Shown here: in pieces, positions 1 to 5,700 of the stretch | Position numbering within the stretch: position 1 is the stretch's first letter | Layout: each line of letters begins with the position of its first letter | Notes under the pieces: generated by a model | What the model was told of the DNA's origin: nothing | Databases searched by the model: none | Seen by the model: the letters and a program-made list of their open reading frames with translations, nothing else | Position numbers and translations under genes: made by a program | Assembly: GCA_024689285.1 (NCBI GenBank) | Contig: JAILDR010000012.1 | Coordinates: forward strand, 1-6,952 | Source of the DNA: Bacteroidales bacterium | GTDB lineage: Bacteria; Bacteroidota; Bacteroidia; Bacteroidales; F082 | Length of the DNA stretch: 6,952 nucleotides | Reading direction: 5' to 3'

Positions 1-123
1 CCTAATCAGAGAAGCAAAGATGTTTTTTTTGAAGCTTTGCTCCATTGGATTATTGGGTCCAACCTCTTGTCCGTTTGGTTGGTCCGCAAAATACCATTTG
101 CAGTTTTTTTCTCTTCCAGCCAT
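1..123 (-). CDS. N-terminus of a putative GHKL/Hsp90-like ATP-binding protein (partial, runs off left edge)
   Basis: Reading the minus strand from an ATG at 123-121 gives 41 codons without a stop to the window edge. The protein begins MAGREKNCKWYFADQ and ends at the edge with ...NIFASLIR. Visible pattern: an aromatic cluster W10-Y11-F12, then NGQEVGPNNPMEQSF (17-31), then SLIR (38-41). From memory of the family, a W-F / G-x-G-x-N-x-P-x-E-x-F start leading into S-L-I-R-E-A-I-Q-N-S-L-D is typical of large ATP-binding proteins with a Bergerat (GHKL/Hsp90-like) fold, in which E and N of the EAIQN box bind Mg-ATP. That box would lie just outside the window, so the function is inferred. The start is supported by an A-rich upstream stretch (AGAATAAAAGAT) and by the terminator 24 nt upstream. 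Codons 31-34 contain a run of eight A. The coding call is fairly secure; the family call is tentative. Confidence 0.6.
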   Translation of the reverse strand, partial: MAGREKNCKWYFADQPNGQEVGPNNPMEQSFKKNIFASLIR

Positions 124-146
124 ATCTTTTATTCTAGGAACGTACT

Positions 147-173
147 AAAAAGCCCTCCTTTTCAAAAGAGGGC
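147..173 (-). terminator. Intrinsic terminator or attenuator just upstream of the GHKL-like gene
   Basis: On the minus strand GCCCTC (173-168) pairs perfectly with GAGGGC (157-152) around a 10-nt loop, TTTTGAAAAG, that can partly pair itself. Five T follow at 151-147. This is the form of a Rho-independent terminator. It probably ends transcription from the ATPase/TOPRIM operon or from the structured region at 185-330. Only 23 nt separate its T-tract from the ATG at 123, leaving little room for a separate promoter. It may therefore act as an attenuator for that gene, which is an inference. Confidence 0.75.
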
Positions 174-184
174 GCGGATGAGAT

Positions 185-330
185 TGATAATACCAAGGCT
201 TAGGACAGCCCACGTCAATACAATATCAGTCCACGCCCATATTTTAGAGCGCGAACATCCGAGGCCTTGACTGTCTGACGTGTTTCCCGAGGTCCTAATT
301 CTGGTATTATCAGCCGTGTCAAGGATGTTC
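185..330. repeat. Nested inverted repeats, possible structured RNA or pseudoknot in the gene-free stretch 124-380
   Basis: This is most of the 257-nt gap between the acidic-protein gene and the GHKL-like gene. Hairpin A has perfect arms TGATAATACCA 185-195 / 302-312 (11 bp), TTAGGAC 200-206 / 292-298 (7 bp), CACGTCA 211-217 / 276-282 (7 bp) and CAGTC 227-231 / 269-273 (5 bp), separated by short internal loops. A second pairing, B, joins GAACATCC 253-260 and CTTGAC 266-271, both inside the loop of A, to one continuous stretch outside it, 318-330 (GTCAAGGATGTTC). Together these have the topology of a pseudoknot. CCTTGAC also recurs at 386-392, at the end of the acidic-protein gene. No credible coding frame covers the area, and I found no clear TAnnTTTG promoter inside it. 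It could be a structured non-coding RNA, a leader/attenuator, or a small mobile palindromic element. The inverted repeats are seen directly; the role is unknown. Confidence 0.7.
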
Positions 331-380
331 AAGACTCAATGATGCTTATGTCATATTTTCAGTTTTACTCATTTTATTAA

Positions 381-659
381 TCAAGCCTTGACAGGCTCCA
401 AAACAGTTTGTAATTCATCAAGGGCGAGTTCGTAGATATCGACACCTGCAGCGTCGCAGACATCGAAGGACTCGTCCATCAATCGGTTGTACAGAATCAC
501 TTCATCATCAGTGAACGTTGGCGTTTTGTCATCAAGGCTGATGTAGTCGGCAAAGTCATCGTCTGGATGGAAGTTGAGCTTGCGCTCATCCACCAAATGA
601 TGGAAGAAAGACTTTACGTCGGTCACAGATGTGATGCGGGATTTCTCGTTCATTATCAT
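381..659 (-). CDS. Small, strongly acidic protein of unknown function, third gene of the operon
   Basis: The gene encodes 92 residues beginning MIMNEKSRITSVTD. About 22 Asp/Glu face about 8 Lys/Arg, so the protein is highly acidic. Acidic runs include PDDDFADY (32-39) and TDDE (50-53). No membrane segment or signal peptide is visible, so it should be cytoplasmic and mostly helical. I do not recognise a named domain, although the pattern VTDVKSFFHHLVDERKLNFHPDDDF feels like a recurrent Bacteroidota hypothetical-protein family. A second in-frame ATG at 653-651 is an equally possible start; the A-rich AAAAAAAG directly before 659 slightly favours the first. It lies 62 nt downstream of the TOPRIM-like gene on the same strand, with no terminator between, so co-transcription is likely. 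Possible roles by position and charge are an immunity or regulatory partner, or a nucleic-acid mimic; neither is demonstrated. It ends in TGA at 383-381. Confidence 0.8.
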   Translation of the reverse strand: MIMNEKSRITSVTDVKSFFHHLVDERKLNFHPDDDFADYISLDDKTPTFTDDEVILYNRLMDESFDVCDAAGVDIYELALDELQTVLEPVKA

Positions 660-721
660 CTTTTTTTATTCGATAAACACCCAACTATTGGCAATGTCAG
701 AAATCTTGTCGTTGTCGGGCT

Positions 722-1417
722 CTATTCTTCCTTTTTTAATTTCGGTACAAAAATGGTATCCATTTGTTCTACGAACTTTTGAAATCCAAAATTGTATTGG
801 GATATACGTGGAATATCTTTCCGCTTCATCTTCTTCAAAATCTCATGATACACCTTGACAACCTCTGGCGTATTCTTCTTGTCTTTGGAGATTCCAACAC
901 CATCTTTTTGTAGTTTCTGATTCAAAATATAGATACAATTTGTGGTGGCGCAGCACTTCTTGGTATCATTCTCGTAGTAAAGAGGAAGCAGCCAGCACTC
1001 GGTTTCATCGAAACAAACGGCAAACAGTATCTTGTTGGAAAATTTATTCCAAACATCCTCGCTGATGTCACGTTTCACACGGGCACATACTCTATCATAT
1101 AGGACTGCATCAGCAACCTTCTGATGATTCTCGTCGTAAATATCCACATCATAATTGGGTTGGATACAGGCATCCGTATCAATCTGAACGACAAGATAAT
1201 CATTTGCCACCATGATGTTATTGATAACATCGTCAGAACAATGGCTGAGAACTTGCGACCACCCTCCACCATCGTCTTGTTTCTCTTGTCCGTGCGACAA
1301 TTTGAGTGATGGCTGAATAGGATTCACTACCACATCGTCACCCAAATACCGGTTGATAATATAAGTAAGCATCTTTATCTCCGACACTCCTTCACAAATC
1401 AAAGCAATTGAAGCCAT
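722..1417 (-). CDS. TOPRIM/RloB-like putative nuclease subunit paired with an ATPase
   Basis: The gene encodes 231 residues. The start ASIALICEGVSE places a conserved-type Glu (E9) after a beta strand, followed at 74-84 by YLVVQIDTDAC with an acidic D80-x-D82 pair. E...DxD is the metal-binding arrangement of TOPRIM domains. FDETECWLLPLYY (136-148) resembles the E-x-W-L-L segment of RloB/DUF4276-type proteins. The C-terminal part (about 168-231) is Lys-rich and could touch nucleic acid. The length suits a stand-alone TOPRIM protein rather than a full OLD protein, in which ATPase and TOPRIM are fused. The ATG at 1417 lies 12 nt after the ATPase stop with GGAAA just upstream, so translation is probably coupled. 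Known pairs of this kind (PARIS AriA/AriB; RloA/RloB, AbiL) act against phages, with the ATPase gating a toxic nuclease. That role here is inferred; a non-nuclease TOPRIM-like fold is possible. Several cysteines (C155, C156, C161) could be structural. The stop is TAG at 724-722. Confidence 0.72.
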   Translation of the reverse strand: MASIALICEGVSEIKMLTYIINRYLGDDVVVNPIQPSLKLSHGQEKQDDGGGWSQVLSHCSDDVINNIMVANDYLVVQIDTDACIQPNYDVDIYDENHQKVADAVLYDRVCARVKRDISEDVWNKFSNKILFAVCFDETECWLLPLYYENDTKKCCATTNCIYILNQKLQKDGVGISKDKKNTPEVVKVYHEILKKMKRKDIPRISQYNFGFQKFVEQMDTIFVPKLKKEE

Positions 1418-1429
1418 AGCTGTTTCCGT

Positions 1430-2446
1430 TTAGAAGTTATCAGGGAGTCCACCAATAAAGCCTTTCACCCATGCCTCGGAGAGAGGCATCGTCATATCAT
1501 CCTTCAGAGTCACCCTGTTCGTCTTAGTATAACCGTCAATATTACGGCGAACAACGAGCAAACGAACATCTTCCTCAAAGAGATTCATTCCATCAAGTAC
1601 CGCTGCATTATGGGTTGTAGCGATAATCTGTTTGTTGTGCTTTCGTGCCAATTCTATCAATCGACGCGTCACTTCACGGCATAGCTTCGGATTGAATGCT
1701 GTGTCAATATTCTCAATGGCAAAGAAACGAGGCGTCTCATCGGATATGACAAGCGTGAGGTAGAAGAGCAGATATAAGAAACCCTCATTTGTGCTGCGCT
1801 GGTCAAAGGCATTTATGGTATCAGCCAAGTAACTATCTTTGAGTTTTAGATTAAACTCCATAGACAATTGGCCAGAAGGAACCTCCATGTCGTCAAACCA
1901 ATCAAGAACCTTGAGGTTTTCTTTTATCTCGTTGATGATTTCTATACCTTCAGGCTTTTGGGACAACTCTTTTATATATGCGAATAAGCCTTCACCATGA
2001 CGACCTAAAGGATAGGTACGGTTTGAATCGTCTGCTTTGCGGAGTTTGTTTTCTTCGAGGGAAAATATAAGGAACTTGTCTAACGAAGCGTTTCCTACTT
2101 CATCTTTGATGCCACATTCCCATCGGGCAGGTTTGGCATTCTTGTTATAAACTATAGGATAATTGGCCACTATGTTTCCGTCGAGTCTTATGGACACCAA
2201 TATTGTTTCGTCTTGTTTTTCAGTAAACGCTGGTGTCATCAAACGAGGTTCCACTACACGTATTCCCCTGTTGGCGAAATACTCATAATCCAATTTGTTG
2301 GAACTTGCTGCAGCCCCCAAGGCAATTCCTTCGAGGATATTCGACTTGCCGCAGCCGTTTGCGCCTATCAGAAGATTAAATCTTCCAAGCGGCAAACTTA
2401 CGTCCACTACAGACTTATAGTTTTTAATCGATACAGTATTAATCAT
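1430..2446 (-). CDS. OLD/AAA_21-type ABC-class ATPase, first gene of the operon
   Basis: The gene encodes 338 residues. It begins INTVSIKNYKSVVDVSL, the beta strand typical of RecF/OLD/SMC-like ATPases. Walker A is GANGCGKS (28-35). A signature-like segment QRSTNEG lies at 216-222, Walker B FFAIENID at 241-248 (Glu/Asp likely catalytic), a D-loop region TAFNP at 249-253, and the switch His in ATTHN at 276-280. The middle (about 60-210) is the variable insertion between the ATPase lobes and lacks a long coiled coil, unlike SMC or Rad50. There is no TOPRIM domain at the C-terminus; that activity is probably supplied by the next gene, 12 nt downstream. I infer an ATP-dependent sensor or regulator of the nuclease partner, acting in the cytoplasm. 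The start is supported by AGGA about 5 nt upstream of the ATG and by the promoter at 2524-2553, giving a leader of roughly 70 nt. The gene is richer in A+T than the dikinase-like gene, which fits horizontal acquisition. Confidence 0.9.
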   Translation of the reverse strand: MINTVSIKNYKSVVDVSLPLGRFNLLIGANGCGKSNILEGIALGAAASSNKLDYEYFANRGIRVVEPRLMTPAFTEKQDETILVSIRLDGNIVANYPIVYNKNAKPARWECGIKDEVGNASLDKFLIFSLEENKLRKADDSNRTYPLGRHGEGLFAYIKELSQKPEGIEIINEIKENLKVLDWFDDMEVPSGQLSMEFNLKLKDSYLADTINAFDQRSTNEGFLYLLFYLTLVISDETPRFFAIENIDTAFNPKLCREVTRRLIELARKHNKQIIATTHNAAVLDGMNLFEEDVRLLVVRRNIDGYTKTNRVTLKDDMTMPLSEAWVKGFIGGLPDNF

Positions 2447-2476
2447 ATTTTCCTGTATTTAATTTCTTGTTAAGTA

Positions 2477-2514
2477 TCGCCAATAACGTGCAAACATCAA
2501 CATTGTTGTCGCCA
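2477..2514. promoter_or_regulatory. Candidate operator in the ATPase operon leader
   Basis: Just downstream of the predicted transcription start (about 2517) lie an 11-bp perfect palindrome around one centre base, CAACATTGTTG (2498-2508), and two direct copies of TCGCCA (2477-2482 and 2509-2514), 32 bp apart, about three helical turns. This is a plausible place for a repressor to bind. No regulator gene is visible in the window, and short repeats like these can arise by chance. Confidence 0.25.
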
Positions 2515-2523
2515 GAAAACTTG

Positions 2524-2553
2524 CAAATATAAAGAACTTTTCCGTTTCGGCAA
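2524..2553 (-). promoter_or_regulatory. Bacteroidota-type promoter of the ATPase/TOPRIM/acidic-protein operon
   Basis: On the minus strand the -7 element TATATTTG (2531-2524) matches the Bacteroidota consensus TAnnTTTG exactly. A -33 TTG sits at 2553-2551, separated by 19 nt, within the usual 19-21. The predicted transcription start is near 2517, about 70 nt before the ATG at 2446. The -33 element directly touches the T-tract of the upstream terminator, so the operon appears transcriptionally independent of the dikinase-like gene. Confidence 0.82.
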
Positions 2554-2554
2554 T

Positions 2555-2592
2555 AAAAAAATCTCCCCACAAGCCAAACAGCTCATGGGGAG
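2555..2592 (-). terminator. Rho-independent terminator after the dikinase-like gene
   Basis: On the minus strand CTCCCCA (2592-2586) pairs perfectly with TGGGGAG (2569-2563). Inside it, AGC (2583-2581) pairs with GCT (2574-2572) across a symmetric 2x2 internal loop, leaving a 6-nt apical loop. Seven T follow at 2561-2555. This is a strong intrinsic terminator, 158 nt after the stop codon of the large gene, and it separates that gene from the ATPase operon. Confidence 0.9.
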
Positions 2593-2650
2593 GCCTTTAA
2601 GTTTTAATCACAATTTCTGCATCTGCACAGTCTATCCTCTCTCCATTGCC

Positions 2651-2749
2651 TCAGCCCATATAAGGGACAGCATCAAACCGTCCCTGCTTGTAGGCCTTCT
2701 CCAAGTCCATGTTTTCGCGGAAGTCCTTGAAATCGAACAAGGAATAGAG
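2651..2749 (-). pseudogene. Coding-like tail in frame after the stop of the dikinase-like gene (gene remnant or extension)
   Basis: Directly after the TAA at 2752-2750 the same frame continues for 32 sense codons to TGA at 2653-2651. The reading starts LYSLFDFKDFRENM and ends GRFDAVPYMG. Codon choice (GAC TTC AAG GAC TTC CGC, ATG GAC TTG GAG AAG GCC TAC AAG) looks like the real coding DNA upstream rather than spacer. Explanations are the 3' end of a deleted downstream gene, a once longer C-terminus cut by a point mutation (one base change would remove the TAA), or low-level stop readthrough helped by the C after TAA. An internal ATG at 2710-2708 could start a 19-residue peptide, but no ribosome-binding site is evident. 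I do not recognise the peptide. Confidence 0.4.
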
Positions 2750-5700
2750 TTAATAATTATACCCCTTCCCTACCATCATCTTCTCTGTCGGGTAATGGCC
2801 TTGATAGACGAGGCCGAGGTTGCCGTCGATGGCTATCTCATCACCCATCTTGAGCGGGTGTCCGTTCAGTTGGCCAAACTCGTCGTTGACATCGACCTCG
2901 AGACCGTCACAGCTGACCACACAGACTTTACCGAGACGCACCGCGGTAACAGCAGCATGGGATGTGGCTCCGCCACGGGCCGTCAGCAGGCCGTCGCAGT
3001 CGAAAATCATGCCGATGTCTTGGGGGACGGTATCAGGACGCACCAAGATGACGTTGTTTTCAGGATGCTGCTCACGCAACGCCTTGATTTGGTTCTCGTT
3101 GAACGCTGCCAAGCCATTCATGGCCCCACCTCCGATGCCCATTCCGTGACCCAGTTGGCGCATCTCCTCGGGCGACGACACAAAGGCGATCTTCTCTTCC
3201 TCCGTCTTGAGGTCTTGGTCGCGAATCTGCAGGATATGGAAGTCCTCGGGCTTGTCGGACTCAAAGGTGAACTCCATCTCCTGCGGGCTGTAGCCCAAAT
3301 TCTCGGTAAGCTCGACGGCGATGGAAAAAATCTTCTTGTAGATGTCGGGCAACAGGGTCTGCATCGAGGGGCCTTCCAGTCCGGCCGCCTTGCGCTGGGT
3401 TTCGCCTATCGGCAGGGGCTTGACCAAACCGCCCACGATGTCCTCACCCTGGCTGCGCATCGTGAAGTCACCATACAGGTGTACCCCGGGCCGCTCACGG
3501 TGCGGGTTCTGCGTGAACACCACGCCTGACCCGGAGGTCTCGCTGCGGTTACCGAAAATCATCTGCTGCACGATAACGGCAGTACCCCAGTTCTCTGCAA
3601 TACCGAGATGGCGGCGATAAGCCAAAGCTCGCTCCGAGTTCCAGGATTCAATCACCATATTGACGCAGTCAATCAGCTGCTTGAACGGGTCCTGCTCGAA
3701 AGCCACGTTATGGTCGGCAAGGATACGCTTATAGGACTGTGCCACCTCGCGCATCTGGCTGATGCTGAAGTCGGCTTTCATCTTCACGCTGGTTTTCTGC
3801 TTGAAGGCGTTGATTTCGTCGTCGAAGACATCGCGCTCGATGCCCTTGGCCATACCCCAGCTCTGCAAGAAGCGGCGATAGGAATCCCACACCGCCCAGG
3901 CGATGCTCTCGTCCTGCGCAATGGCTTCGGCAATCTCATCGTTCAGGCCCACATTCAGGAAAGTGTCCATCGCACCCGGCATCGAGATGGCCGTACCCGA
4001 ACGCACCGAGACGAGCAGCGGATTCTCAGGCTGACCAAACTTGCGACCCGTGATGCGTTCCAGCTCCTCGATGTGCTTGCGAATCATGCCGTGAATCTCG
4101 GTGCGCAGCTCAGGGATAGTGTTGATAGTCTCGTTGCGGCGGAAGGTCTCGGTGGTAATCACAAAGCCCGGAGGCACAGGCATCCCGTGCAAGTACAGGT
4201 TCTTCAGGTTGTTGGCCTTGTTGCCTATGAACACTTGGTTGTCCATCTTGGGTGTCTTTTCCCAGAACGGGCTTATCAGCATCTCGGAGTTGTAGGTCAT
4301 GATGTCGCTGATAAGTTTCTCGTTCAAAGTGGATTCCATGTTGCGCAAGGAAGCAAGGATGCGGCTGATGAAGTTGTCCAACGGCTGCATCAGGAAGGCA
4401 TCGGAGAGCAGGTCGCGGTGGAACTCTTCCGATTTGCGGCTGATGAGGGCCACGGTCTCGCGTTCGCTGAGTTTCCCTTCGGGGTCGAAGAGCTGCGGGA
4501 TGACGATTTTCAGCGGGTATTCGTATGACTTCAGGAAATATTTGATGATGATGCGTCGCACGTCTTCAGCGATAAACTGGAAGATGTTGATATACTGACC
4601 GAAAGAGAAGCTCCTTGAGGTCAAGCTGAAACGCAGCATGTCGAGCTTCGAGTTGAAGCTCTGGTTGGTGATGCCGTCGAGGGCGAGTCCTTCGCGGAAA
4701 TATTCGAGAATCGTATAGATTTGATTCAGCGTTCGTTTCGAGATATAATCGAGGTTGATGCTCTGCACCACCTTCTCCATCAGCTGTGTGGCCACGCGCT
4801 CCAAGCGGAAGGTCAGGCCCATCGCTTCAAACTTGTTCTCGCGGTAGGTGCCATACATCGACGGGATACCGATGGCGATATGGCGCTTGTGGTAGATGTT
4901 CTCCCAGCCCTCGCTCTGCTCGGGGTTGAAAATCACGGTCTTCAGCTTGTCCATAAAGGCATAAATCATGCTCAGCGACTTAGCGAAGTCCTTCTTCTTG
5001 TAGGCATCCTCAAACTCGTCAATCTCCTCGTCGGGGATGAAGGGGAAGCTGCGCAGCGAGCTGAAGATGTTGACCGACTCGAAGCTGTATTTCTCACGCA
5101 GATAGGCATACAGGTCGCGTATGTTCATCAGCCGTGCATGTTCGCGCTGGCTGATTTCCTCATCCAATTCAAGGCGACGGGCGGCAGAGCCGATGAGGTT
5201 TTCGTAGTCGTCGCGCGACAGCATCAAAACGTCCTCGGGGTTGAGGCACGATATCTCGCACATGGTCTGCACAAGGTTGTGGACATGCACAAACCAGGTG
5301 CTTTCCTTGTCGATGCTTTCAAAGACGTTCTTCGGCAGGATGGGCTCCAGCGCTTTCAGGTCGCCATCGCTCCAGAACTTGAACACATCGAAGGTCAAGG
5401 CAATCAAGGTGTTGTTGCTCTCGGTATGCACCTGTTTGCGCAGGAAATGCACCAGTTTGTCCTGACGGCCTGAGATTTCGTCCATATTGGTCGTCACGTT
5501 ACGAATCTCACCCTCGGCACCTATCTCGTTGAAATAAACGGGGAAGATGCGGGTCAGTTGCTTCACCTTTTTATAGTAGGGTGTGATGTTCGAGTTGAGC
5601 ACCTTGGTGATTTCGCGTTGGAAGAGGTCGGTGTCGCTCAAGAAGATGCCCCCCAGTTTCAGGTTGACAATCAAGGCGGAGAGCAGTTTCTCCATCGGCA

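Noticed and set aside
13..41. Inverted repeat AGCAAAG / CTTTGCT as a terminator
   Set aside because: It lies inside the GHKL-like coding sequence and has no T-tract after the stem on either strand.
37..270. 77-codon plus-strand open frame
   Set aside because: It runs antisense across the start of the GHKL-like gene and through the inverted repeats. Its composition is not protein-like and no Bacteroidota promoter precedes it.
185..312. Integron attC site or retron msr-msd RNA
   Set aside because: I do not see the RYYYAAC/GTTRRRY core boxes of attC in the right places, and there is no integrase or reverse transcriptase gene in the window. The region is reported only as structured repeats.
303..330. 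Sigma70-like pair TTGAAC, 17 nt, TAATAC on the minus strand
   Set aside because: Bacteroidota use a different primary sigma consensus (TTG / TAnnTTTG), and both elements fall inside the inverted-repeat arms, so the match is probably chance.
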